Assembly (NCBI GenBank): GCA_030613245.1
Contig: JAUWMI010000035.1
Span: 1-46,578, forward strand
Source: Candidatus Sumerlaeota bacterium
GTDB lineage: Bacteria > Sumerlaeota > Sumerlaeia > MWCT01 > JAUWMI01
Length of the DNA stretch: 46,578 nucleotides
Reading direction: 5' to 3'
The position numbers and the translations under genes were made by a program. Positions 26,291-34,220 of this stretch are shown in pieces (position 1 is the stretch's first letter; each line of letters opens with the position of its first letter). Below the pieces are notes generated by a model. The model made no database searches and was not told the DNA's origin. It saw only the letters and a list, made by a program, of their open reading frames with translations.

Positions 26291-27712
26291 TTACCAGTAA
26301 AGTGTCCATTCCTGGCCGACAGACAATGGCATCACGCCCATGTAATCGCCGCCGCCGCTTAACGGACTTCCGTTGTACGCTGCTCCGTACGCGGGGTTGT
26401 AGACGTCAAAGTAGGTGGTGCTGAGGAAATTCGACGTCTCCGTGAACTGCGGGTCGGAAGTAATGACACTTGACTCGATCAACGTGCCATCCCCAGTCTT
26501 TTTCGCGCCGAGTGCGTTTGCACCCGCCATAACGAGAGCAGAGTATGCAGCGGTAGCCGTGCTATTCGCAGCGATGTTAAAACCATTATCTCCAGACGCG
26601 ACAATGCAGCCTGTAAAAACCGAGGTGTTTACCATCTCGTCCGGCAGGGTAACCTGATCTTTCGTATCAGGCGAAACCGCGTCAATCGCATTACCGGAAA
26701 TCGTTGTATTCTCAGCTGTTATAACTGTGTCCCACGACGCCGGAGTCACGTGAATCACTTCGAGTCCGACATCTCCGTTGTTTGCTATAATAACGTGATT
26801 CATCGTAACGGTCTTACCGTCCGACTGAATGCTCACACCGTTCAATGTGTTGTCAGCGATGATGCAGTAGGTCAGGTTCACCGCAAACGCACGAGTAAGC
26901 CATATACCTATTCCGTGTCCATAGCCGGTCCCCTGTGCCTTTATAAGGTAGATTGGGCTGTCATGGGTGCCGGTTATATTGAGCGTTCCTCCGTTGTGCT
27001 GGAAATTTAGCCTCTGGGCATAGGAAATAATTGATCCATCGGTTATATTGATAGTTTTTGCGCCACCTCCTGTACAAAGGATATTATCTGCTGTTGCCGC
27101 CGGTGGTCCAGCTGCGTCTACAATAATTGTTCCCGAGATGTTTACAGTCAACCCATCTGAAGCGGTAATAATGTTGAGTCCATTATCGCCGACGCGAGCC
27201 GTGGCTGTTCCTACTGGTGCTGTAAAGCCATCGGTGTTTGCAGGGGCGCCACTGTAGTTTGACGAGATTATGCAGTCGTTAAAAGTGATCACGCTATTTG
27301 CTAATCCATCAACAACGTCAATTAGGTCATCTGAAGCCGTCGATGTCGCTGAGGGAATTAAAATGAGATCATTAAACTCAACCACTGCATCTGCAGGCAG
27401 ATCAAGCGCAAGCCCATCATTACCATCGCCGTCGCTCGATTGTTGCAGCAGAACTGTCGACTTTCCAGACGCGCCGTTTATCGTCAGCTGCACGTCAATC
27501 TGGGGGAGCTGCTCGTCATACGAAGCGTCTAGACAGTTAATGACGTTCGTAGCAGTATTGCCGGCGTTGGTACCGCCAGTCCTAAAGCTAGTAATAGCTG
27601 CCGCAAGGGTGGTAAAATCACCTCCGCTACCGGCGGTGACCGTCTGTGCCCATACAGCAACAACCGGCACAGCAAGAAACAATACAATTAAATATAAACA
27701 TCTTTTTGACAT
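26291..27712 (-). CDS. Secreted right-handed parallel beta-helix protein with W-x-L-Y tail
   Basis: A signal peptide (KRCLYLIVLFLAVPVVAVWA) is followed by a Ser/Asn/Thr-rich region of short strands. Examples are VEFNDLILIPSAT, VITFNDCIISS, VTMNHVIIANNGDVGLEVI and ENTTISGNAID, the coil pattern of pectate-lyase-like beta-helices. No catalytic residues are recognisable; many such proteins are surface adhesins or polysaccharide binders. It ends VGQEWTLYW, one of the W-x-L-Y tails. Binding site AGGAGAAA precedes the ATG at 27712. A promoter-leader block shared with the next gene upstream lies before it, and an intrinsic terminator follows it. Confidence 0.8.
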   Translation of the reverse strand: MSKRCLYLIVLFLAVPVVAVWAQTVTAGSGGDFTTLAAAITSFRTGGTNAGNTATNVINCLDASYDEQLPQIDVQLTINGASGKSTVLLQQSSDGDGNDGLALDLPADAVVEFNDLILIPSATSTASDDLIDVVDGLANSVITFNDCIISSNYSGAPANTDGFTAPVGTATARVGDNGLNIITASDGLTVNISGTIIVDAAGPPAATADNILCTGGGAKTINITDGSIISYAQRLNFQHNGGTLNITGTHDSPIYLIKAQGTGYGHGIGIWLTRAFAVNLTYCIIADNTLNGVSIQSDGKTVTMNHVIIANNGDVGLEVIHVTPASWDTVITAENTTISGNAIDAVSPDTKDQVTLPDEMVNTSVFTGCIVASGDNGFNIAANSTATAAYSALVMAGANALGAKKTGDGTLIESSVITSDPQFTETSNFLSTTYFDVYNPAYGAAYNGSPLSGGGDYMGVMPLSVGQEWTLYW

Positions 27713-27766
27713 TTTCTCCTGTCTCCTTTCTTAAAATTTCATCAAAGCTTGCGATGATTTCTCTTG

Positions 27767-27910
27767 AATCACCCCCTTTTCAATTATTCAATTCAATGAC
27801 CCGTTCCCTACTAGAAATTTCTTGATACCACGACTGTAGAGGTGGATGCAAGAAAAAAGCGCTGTCGCCACAGGAGCCTGATTTCACCTGCCCGGCAAAA
27901 CTTGTGCATA
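27767..27910 (-). promoter_or_regulatory. Duplicated promoter/leader block, copy B
   Basis: Read on the minus strand, this block aligns along its length with 29595-29745. It holds a T-run, a -35-like TTGCAT (27846-27851), an 18-base spacer, TATCAA (27822-27827) and, near its downstream end, a GGGGGTGATT tract about 55 bases before the start codon at 27712. The other 220 bases of this intergenic region hold only the terminator at 28025. Confidence 0.6.
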
Positions 27911-28024
27911 ATCCCCGCGATATATTCAACAGCCGCTATTTTAAGCACATGCAATTTTTACATAATATTTAATCACAATATGCCTGTGGGTGAACTGTAT
28001 TCATTTGACTGATTAATTGGGCAT

Positions 28025-28055
28025 AAAAAAAGCCTCCCCGTAAATGGGGAGGCCT
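28025..28055 (-). terminator. Intrinsic terminator of the FlgD-Ig/propeller gene
   Basis: The perfect 8-bp stem GCCTCCCC / GGGGAGGC (28032-28039 with 28046-28053) has a 6-nt loop. On the minus strand it is followed by seven T residues, 25 bases after the stop codon at 28080. Confidence 0.93.
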
Positions 28056-28079
28056 TAGCAAAACCGTGTTTACTTTCAT

Positions 28080-29543
28080 TTATTCATACAGTATCCAGTT
28101 CCGAGCAGAAACAAGACCAATAAAGAAGGTCTGAGAAGTTGGGGCAAGTACGTCAATCGAAGTTGTTCCTTGCGGACCATATGCCCGGACCTGTTCGTCA
28201 CCACGGTCTGAAATATATAGATTCCCAGCGTAGTCCACGCCGATACCTTGTCCGAATCCGCTGGGATCAAATTCGCTAGGATAGGCAACAACTCGATCTG
28301 TAGAGGTACTCAGGGTTTTCACATTTGTAGCTGACGAGACATTGCCAATTAGATAAATGCCTCTGACCGAACCATCGCCTGCTGATTCTGTAGCACAGGC
28401 CGCATATACATCTCCATCGCGGTCAATAGCGACACCCTCAACATCTAGCGTGCCGGTGGGGAATTGAACATCCCAGCTCGCATTGGCTTCAGTCAGCGAG
28501 CCGGCGGTTGCAGCCTGGACTAGGGAAGCATCCCATCGATAGATGGCCCCTCCTGTTCCATCTGTGTTGTTTCTTCTGGAGGCCCAATACAGGTTCAAAT
28601 TGCTGTCGAATTCGACACCCTTGGAGTAGCGGGCAGTATCAGACAATCCGAGAATGTTGAAAGGCGCAGGACTTGCCGCTATGATGTCATTTGTGACATC
28701 GCATTTCCAGATTTGTGCATTACTGGCGGTGACGTACGCATATTTGTTGGACCCTTCAATGGCTACGACGATGTCTCTGGCGTACAGGAGATCCGCTTGG
28801 GTATTGGTTACATCGGTAAGGGTGGTTGCATTCCATTTTCCCCGCATAATGGATACGACAATAACATCGTCCTGACCAGCAACCCAGACATAGTTGGGGT
28901 CTTCAGGATCGAAGCAGTTACCCCACACGCCCTGATTGTTAGAAGGCGTACCGGGAAAATTCATCCACGTGCTTTGACCATCGCCACCGTCATAGGTGCT
29001 GAGGTCAGGATTAAAAACCACGTGTCCATCGATTCTGGGTGCACTAAAGGAACTCGAGCAAAGGATGTACCCAAAGCTGTCGCGGTCTGGGTCCAGATCA
29101 ATGAGCCATTCCATTCCAGAGAAACCGTCCCAAAGCGTTTGTTTCTCCGTTGCAATTCCAGAAGGTACAAAATTTCCAAGAGAGCTGTTGGAATGGATCT
29201 CCGCCCAACCCGCTGCGTTTGTGGCGTTGACCGTGATTTCCACTCGATAATTTCCGTTCGCCACTGCTGTACCACCGGCGTTGTTGTTGGTTCCATCCCA
29301 TGAAACTGTGTTGCTTCCCAGAGTGGCTGTTCCTGCAAAAGTCGCTGCCACGTTGCTGGGAGTAGCTTCTTCAACAATTTCTATGGTAACAGTTCCACCC
29401 GCTTCATTCACGAAATACGTGATGTCGAGCCCGGCACCGGACGCAACTTGTGTTACGCTGACCGTAATCTGAGAGGCATAGGGAACAGCAAAAACCACTG
29501 CAGTTAAAAGTGAAAACATAACTAATAGAAATACCTTTTTCAT
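28080..29543 (-). CDS. Secreted FlgD-Ig-like plus beta-propeller protein with W-x-L-Y tail
   Basis: A signal peptide (KKVFLLVMFSLLTAVVFA) is followed by a FlgD-Ig-like domain (about 20-115). That domain shows GGTVTIEIVEE, NTVSWDGTNNNAGG and GNYRVEITV, the strands of this fold. The remaining 370 residues are NHL/SMP-30-like blades, for example NYVWVAGQDDVIVV, GVEFDSNLNLYWASRRN, GVAIDRDGDVYAACAT and GIGVDYAGNLYISDRGDE. It ends SARNWILYE, another W-x-L-Y tail. Start ATG 29543 follows GGGAGGG. The role is probably protein or glycan binding outside the cytoplasm; no catalytic motif is seen. A strong terminator follows. Confidence 0.8.
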   Translation of the reverse strand: MKKVFLLVMFSLLTAVVFAVPYASQITVSVTQVASGAGLDITYFVNEAGGTVTIEIVEEATPSNVAATFAGTATLGSNTVSWDGTNNNAGGTAVANGNYRVEITVNATNAAGWAEIHSNSSLGNFVPSGIATEKQTLWDGFSGMEWLIDLDPDRDSFGYILCSSSFSAPRIDGHVVFNPDLSTYDGGDGQSTWMNFPGTPSNNQGVWGNCFDPEDPNYVWVAGQDDVIVVSIMRGKWNATTLTDVTNTQADLLYARDIVVAIEGSNKYAYVTASNAQIWKCDVTNDIIAASPAPFNILGLSDTARYSKGVEFDSNLNLYWASRRNNTDGTGGAIYRWDASLVQAATAGSLTEANASWDVQFPTGTLDVEGVAIDRDGDVYAACATESAGDGSVRGIYLIGNVSSATNVKTLSTSTDRVVAYPSEFDPSGFGQGIGVDYAGNLYISDRGDEQVRAYGPQGTTSIDVLAPTSQTFFIGLVSARNWILYE

Positions 29544-29594
29544 GTCAAACCCTCCCTTTTAAAATTTAAATGAATATTGCAATAACTCCTTTTA

Positions 29595-29745
29595 AATCAC
29601 CTCCTTTCCAATTATTGATTTCAATGATCGACTTCCCTAGCAATATATTTTATTAGCACGACTGCAGAGCTCGATGCAAGAAAAAAATAAAAAAGTGTTG
29701 CTGCCACTGAAGCCTCATTTCTCCTAGCCAGCAAAACCTGTGCAT
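29595..29745 (-). promoter_or_regulatory. Duplicated promoter/leader block, copy A
   Basis: On the minus strand a long T-tract runs into TTGCAT (29674-29679), then 18 bases and TAATAA (29650-29655). Further on, GGAAAGGAGGTGATTT (about 29595-29610) is an almost complete complement of the 16S rRNA 3' end, yet it lies about 52 bases before the start codon, which has its own GGGAGGG site. Upstream in the block, AGTG and CACT flank a 7-nt loop before the T-run, so it also looks terminator-like. Confidence 0.6.
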
Positions 29746-29860
29746 AGTTGAAAACACAGGGGTTATAGTTCCGTATCAACCCTTTTTTACCGAATAAATG
29801 TGTGAATAAATCAGATTTATTTCTGTTCTCTTACATTATCTGGTTCTGACTGAAAGGCCT

Positions 29861-30868
29861 TTAGTCTATTGGGACGTAATATTCTTCTACGCGCCTCTTG
29901 GCCTCTGCGGCCTCTTCTTTCTTGCCCATCTTCTGAAGAATCTTGGCCCTATACGCGTGACATTCTCGTGCTACCCAGGAATCAGGAAACGACCTTGCGG
30001 AACGAGTAAACAGCTCATAAGCCTTTTCAAGAGCGTTCGGGGTTTCCTCACTCATAAGCTGCTCGGCTTCCATGAAATCCTGCTGCCATCTCTTTGCTGT
30101 CTCATTCATTCGCTCAGCCTCTTGAAGTACGCGAAATACAGTCACCTTGCCATGAGAGTACTTCTCCTTAATTGGCAATGGTGGCAATGAGAAAAAATCC
30201 TCAAGGGCTTTTACGTAGGCTTCCGCCTCTTTACGATTGTATTCTTTATCTTTCAGACGTTGTTCTTCCTCAGGATTGCTGAAGAAGGAAGCTTCACAGA
30301 TGGCACCCGGTATACCATAACAATGGCGCAAGACAGCTGTGCCTGCAGTGGGGAAGATTGTGTGATCGGAAGCAAGGCTCACTGGCTTCTTGCCGTCAAA
30401 GAGAGATTTGTTCATTGTGCGCGCCAAGCACTTTCCCAGTTGAACGCTGGCCAGATTCTCCGAAGCATTCGCATGATAATAAATAATAGGGAAATTGACG
30501 TTACGGTCGGCCGTGGCATTGTGGTGGATGGAGATGAAGACGTCGGCTTTGTTGTCTACAGCCAGGAGGGGTCTGTCTTTCAACGGCACCTGTACGTCCT
30601 CCGTGCGTGTCATCAAGACCCGGGCTCCTTTAGCCTCAAGCATATCCTTCAGGAATAAGGCAATTCGCAGGTTAATCCACTCTTCTCGTTCCCCGGTCGG
30701 CCCAACGCGGTAGTTGTCAAATGCAGCGGTACCTCCATGCCCTGGATCTAAACAAATGACCTTTCCCTCCAATGGGCTAATAGACCGAGCTGTTGGCAAA
30801 ATGGCGCACGATAGCATAATCAAAGCACTGAGGGTGAGTGTTGTGATTTTGAAAAACGAATTAACCAT
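29861..30868 (-). CDS. N-acetylmuramoyl-L-alanine amidase (Amidase_3), exported
   Basis: After a hydrophobic N-terminal signal (FFKITTLTLSALIMLSC; the Cys is a weak lipobox candidate) comes an Amidase_3 domain. The zinc ligands are in order: His in LDPGHGG, Glu in GEREEWIN, His in FISIHHNA. The catalytic Glu is in GAICEASFFSN. Such enzymes cut the bond between MurNAc and the stem peptide of peptidoglycan. The last 110 residues (ERMNETAKRWQQDFMEAE and onward) form helical TPR-like repeats. ATG 30868 follows GGAGGTG; the longer frame to 31039 runs through a decayed kinase fragment and is not real. It heads a row of secreted minus-strand proteins. Confidence 0.92.
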   Translation of the reverse strand: MVNSFFKITTLTLSALIMLSCAILPTARSISPLEGKVICLDPGHGGTAAFDNYRVGPTGEREEWINLRIALFLKDMLEAKGARVLMTRTEDVQVPLKDRPLLAVDNKADVFISIHHNATADRNVNFPIIYYHANASENLASVQLGKCLARTMNKSLFDGKKPVSLASDHTIFPTAGTAVLRHCYGIPGAICEASFFSNPEEEQRLKDKEYNRKEAEAYVKALEDFFSLPPLPIKEKYSHGKVTVFRVLQEAERMNETAKRWQQDFMEAEQLMSEETPNALEKAYELFTRSARSFPDSWVARECHAYRAKILQKMGKKEEAAEAKRRVEEYYVPID

Positions 30869-31085
30869 GGGACACCTCCTGTACAAAGAAAATAGGTACA
30901 AAGCAACTGTCCGGCAATTTGACAGTAAAGGTGCTGCCCTTGCCGACCTGGCTTTTAACATCAATTTTCCCCCCATGGGCGTCAACAATAAACTTAACAA
31001 TTCTGAGGTGCCTGTATCCACAAAACATGAGACTATCATATGCTTTTGAAGATGTCCCTATAAACAATCGAACCCCTGCGGACAC
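30861..31085 (-). pseudogene. Histidine kinase C-terminal remnant
   Basis: The segment at 30912-31019 encodes LRIVKFIVDAHGGKIDVKSQ, then VGKGSTFTVKLP, the final part of a HATPase_c domain (G2 box onward). Just upstream, GGATACAGGCACCTC looks like the GTGL box with small insertions, which breaks the frame. Nothing before it encodes the N, G1 or HisKA boxes. The piece is too short to work and overlaps the amidase start by a few bases. Confidence 0.75.
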
Positions 31086-31503
31086 TTTTTACAGTCGGGT
31101 TCAAGATGAATCCCGCACTTACATCCCTCAACACTTCAACCACAACGACTGCACCGGTAGCTGGGATGTTTTGTTCTGTAAATGTTCCGAGCTCTATATA
31201 TGGATACAGAAACGGGCGTAGTTTTTTAGCAGGATCTTATCAGATGGCTTCTGCTATTATTTTTACTTTTAACAAGAATCTGGAATTGCCTATATGTCCA
31301 TGATCACGTATATAAACCATTGGCATATCTTTCTGCATTATGATTATGAGAGTCGTCATTGGTAGTTTAGGGCAACATTTTGGCACCCGCGTAAAGTGGA
31401 AACCAGCCACCATACCAGCGGTTACGACTAAGGGAAAGGAGAAGATTCGCTGAACTAATTGCCTTGACTCGATTAAGAGAATGGGAAGACAATACAGTTT
31501 CAA
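31058..31503 (-). pseudogene. Decayed gene with a Cys-rich C-terminus
   Basis: One minus-strand frame reads DMPMVYIRDHGHIGNSRFLL, KVKIIAEAI, two stop codons (31237-31242), then DPAKKLRPFLYPYIELG and NIPATGAVVVVEVLR. After a frameshift near 31120-31135 it goes on as CKCGIHLEPDCKKCPQGFDC before a stop at 31058. The coherent amino-acid texture on both sides of the lesions suggests one former protein with a metal- or cluster-binding tail (CxC, CxxC, C). I do not recognise the family. Alternatively these are unrelated short frames. Confidence 0.45.
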
Positions 31504-31596
31504 TCCATATAAAAAAACCGATAATATTTGCTGCCAAAATGGAGAAATATTTTCGCATATCTGTTTTTAACAGAGGTTGCTGAGGAGATAGGTTGA

Positions 31597-32736
31597 ATGT
31601 TCGTCAAGCGAATCACATTATTCAAGATGTTCGGCTTCTCGGTCCGCATTGACGCGAGTTGGCTGATCATCGTTGTATTGGTCACGTGGTCTCTGGCCGA
31701 AGGCCTTTTCCCTGTGATGTACGAGAACCTGCCAACGATGACTTATTGGTGGATGGGCATTGCCGGCGCGTTGGGTCTTTTCGCCGCTATAATCTTTCAC
31801 GAGCTCTCGCATTCTCTCGTTGCAAGAAGATATGGATTGCACATGAAAGGGATTACCCTGTTTCTTTTTGGCGGCGTTGCCGAGATGGGCGAGGAACCTC
31901 CAAGCGCCAAGGCTGAATTCATGATGGCCATTGCGGGGCCTATCTCCAGTATGCTGCTCGCTCTGGGGTTCTATGGCATTTACCTTGTTGGCAAGGGAGC
32001 CGGGTGGTCGGTCTCGATCATTGGAGTTGTTGGCTACCTTGCGGTTATCAACGCAATTTTGGTAGCCTTCAATCTCATTCCAGGCTTTCCACTCGACGGG
32101 GGTCGCATGCTGCGGTCGGCTCTATGGTATTGGAAGAATAACCTCCGATGGGCAACCCGCATCGCGTCGAAGATAGGCGAGGGATTTGGCATGGTACTGA
32201 TTCTCCTTGGGATTCTCAAGGTGATACTGGCGGGAAATTTTATCGGGGGAATGTGGTTGTGCCTGATCGGGATGTTCCTTCGGGGTGCTGCGAGACAATC
32301 CTATCAACAAGTCCTTATGCGGCATGCCCTGGAAGGAGATATGGTGCGACGTTTCATGAACACGAATCCTGTGACAGTGTCACCAGCGATTTCCGTGCAG
32401 CAGCTTGTCGAAGATTATGTCTACAAGTACCATCATAAAATGTTCCCCGTTGTGGATGGTGGAAGGCTCATTGGTTGCATTAGCATCCAGCAGGTGAAGG
32501 AGATTCCTCGCGATAGATGGAGTCAGCGGACTGTCGGCGAATTAATAACGGCGTGCTCCAGTGAAAACACAATTCGGCCAGACGATGATGCCATGAAGGT
32601 GCTCTCGATGATGAACCGTACGCGCGCCAGTCGACTCATGGTCGTTGAGGGCGGTCAGTTGGTGGGCATCATTGCGCTAAAGGATATGCTGAGCTTCTTC
32701 TCCCTCAAAGTAGAACTGGAGGACGGTGGGAGATAG
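31597..32736 (+). CDS. Site-2 protease (M50) with tandem CBS domains
   Basis: This 379-residue membrane protein has the zinc motif HELSH within a helix (AAIIFHELSHSLVARRYG, about 68) and the second catalytic motif NLIPGFPLDGGRMLRS. A third conserved loop is LFLFGGVAEM. About six membrane helices form the peptidase. The C-terminal 130 residues hold two CBS motifs (VRRFMNTNPVTVSPAISVQQ and MVVEGGQLVGIIALKDML) that usually bind adenosine nucleotides. The layout matches SpoIVFB/Rip3-type intramembrane proteases that release membrane-bound regulators, probably gated by energy state. Substrate is unknown. ATG 31597 has only GGAGATAGG upstream, which is adequate. Confidence 0.93.
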   Translation: MFVKRITLFKMFGFSVRIDASWLIIVVLVTWSLAEGLFPVMYENLPTMTYWWMGIAGALGLFAAIIFHELSHSLVARRYGLHMKGITLFLFGGVAEMGEEPPSAKAEFMMAIAGPISSMLLALGFYGIYLVGKGAGWSVSIIGVVGYLAVINAILVAFNLIPGFPLDGGRMLRSALWYWKNNLRWATRIASKIGEGFGMVLILLGILKVILAGNFIGGMWLCLIGMFLRGAARQSYQQVLMRHALEGDMVRRFMNTNPVTVSPAISVQQLVEDYVYKYHHKMFPVVDGGRLIGCISIQQVKEIPRDRWSQRTVGELITACSSENTIRPDDDAMKVLSMMNRTRASRLMVVEGGQLVGIIALKDMLSFFSLKVELEDGGR

Positions 32737-32807
32737 GGTTTGCGTTGCCCAATGAAGTATGTGTATGAGTGCCCTGCATTCCGAATTTTTGTGTTTAATT
32801 TTTGTAA

Positions 32808-32851
32808 TAAAAAAGACCCGTGTGAATTAGCCCCACACGGGTGTTGTTTTT
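32808..32851 (+). terminator. Intrinsic terminator after the site-2 protease gene
   Basis: A perfect 9-bp stem ACCCGTGTG / CACACGGGT (32816-32824 with 32834-32842) is followed by GTTGTTTTT. An A-run precedes it, so it may work on both strands. The remaining 240 bases to the adaptor gene at 33096 show no gene. Confidence 0.88.
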
Positions 32852-33095
32852 AGCCAATCAAAATTCTCAAGAATACAAGTTCAATACTTGGGCACCAAGT
32901 TTTGATGTTTTTTCTAATTAGCCGGTGAATTGTGGGCTATTAATTTGTGCTTTTCATCATCTATGAGAAATCTCTTGAATTGCTCTTGCCATTCTGCGTA
33001 AGATTGCGGTTCATCTGGACTAAAGCCTATATTCTTATGCTTATAGCGATTTAAAACATTAAAAGTTCAATACACTGGAGGTTAGAAAGGCAAAG

Positions 33096-34160
33096 ATGAA
33101 AAAGATCCTGATTCCCATTGCTATTTTGTTCTGCTTTTTGTGGGATTTAAATGCACAGGAAGCTCCGCAAGGTGGTATGCCGCCAGCAAAAGTTGTTGTT
33201 GGTGAGGTGTCAATAGGGATGATTGCGCCAGAAGCGGAATTTATAGGAACGGTTTTTTACAATCAGGTTTCGGAAGTTGCTGCTGAAGTGAGTGGCAGGG
33301 TAGAAGTGGTCCATTTGGAAGAAGGTCAGAAAGTTAAGAAGGGCGAGGAGCTGGTTAGAATTGATGCAGATTTGCTCGAAAAAAGTCTAAAGTCAACGCA
33401 AGCTTCCCATGAGCAAGTGCTCGTAGAGGTTGAAAAGGCAAAGGTAGAATTGCGGCGGGCGGAAAAGCTGTACAGGGAAGGAGCCGGTTCCGAACAGGTC
33501 TATGATAATGCACGCTTTCTGGTTAGAGTGCTTGAAAAGCGCGCAAACTCACTGAAGGCCGAGATGGAACGTATTGAAACAGAACTGAAAAAGAAGAGCA
33601 TAAACTCTCCGTTCGATGGTCTGGTAATAGAAAAGAAAACCGAAGTGGGTGAATGGCTTGCGCCTGGCGATGTAGTCGCTACGATTGCCATGATAGAGGT
33701 AGTTGACATAATAGCGGACGTCCCGCAAAGGATATTATCGTTTATAAAACCAGAAATGAAAGTAAGTGCGCTGGTGGGCGGTAAAGCAATTACGGGCAAA
33801 GTGGTTACCATCGTGCCCCGAGGTAATGTCGCCACAAGGACGTTTCCGGTTAAGGTGCGTGTAACAAACAATGAAGGGCTAATAGAAGGAATGGAAGCAA
33901 GGGTCAGTCTTCCCACAGGAGCAAAGCAACAGTGCCTCACAGTGCCTCGTGACGCACTGGCAACACAATTCGGTCAGACCGTTGTGTTTTCGGTACAAAA
34001 TGCCATCGCAAAAATGCACATTGTGAGAGTGTGTGGATATGAAGGAATGCTTGCAGGGATAGAAGGAAACGCACTCCAAGAAGGTATGAAAGTTGTTATT
34101 AAGGGAAATGAACGATTACAAGATGGCCAGCCAGTTGAAATAATGGAAAAAAGTGAATGA
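33096..34160 (+). CDS. RND efflux periplasmic adaptor (membrane fusion protein)
   Basis: A signal peptide (KKILIPIAILFCFLWDLNA) is followed by a lipoyl-like domain (VSEVAAEVSGRVEVVHLEEG). A helical hairpin with LEKSLKSTQASHEQVLVE follows, then the return lipoyl strand (SINSPFDGLVIEKKTEVGEW) and beta-barrel and membrane-proximal domains. This is the standard HlyD/AcrA adaptor layout at a normal length (354 residues). It bridges an inner-membrane RND pump, encoded 60 bases downstream, to an outer-membrane channel. No TolC-like gene is present here. Start ATG 33096 follows AAAGG. Confidence 0.95.
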   Translation: MKKILIPIAILFCFLWDLNAQEAPQGGMPPAKVVVGEVSIGMIAPEAEFIGTVFYNQVSEVAAEVSGRVEVVHLEEGQKVKKGEELVRIDADLLEKSLKSTQASHEQVLVEVEKAKVELRRAEKLYREGAGSEQVYDNARFLVRVLEKRANSLKAEMERIETELKKKSINSPFDGLVIEKKTEVGEWLAPGDVVATIAMIEVVDIIADVPQRILSFIKPEMKVSALVGGKAITGKVVTIVPRGNVATRTFPVKVRVTNNEGLIEGMEARVSLPTGAKQQCLTVPRDALATQFGQTVVFSVQNAIAKMHIVRVCGYEGMLAGIEGNALQEGMKVVIKGNERLQDGQPVEIMEKSE

Positions 34161-34220
34161 CCACCGCCTGGCAAAAGTTCATCTTCAGCATCAGGAAGTT
34201 CTAAGGAGAGTTAAGAAATT

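Noticed and set aside
29700-29715. GCCACTG on the plus strand, like the B12-box of a cobalamin riboswitch
   Set aside because: No other conserved cobalamin elements are near and it faces away from the genes.
29680-29745. GCACAGG...GAAA...GGC pattern on the minus strand, recalling a c-di-GMP (GEMM) riboswitch
   Set aside because: The required ACGCAAAGCC-type core and second stem are missing in both block copies.
31085-31110. GGGTTCAAGATGAATCCC as a tRNA T-arm
   Set aside because: The loop sequence is wrong and no acceptor or anticodon arm is present.
31237-31242. TGA read as possible selenocysteine in the Cys-rich relic
   Set aside because: A TAA stop follows at once and a frameshift lies downstream, which fits decay.
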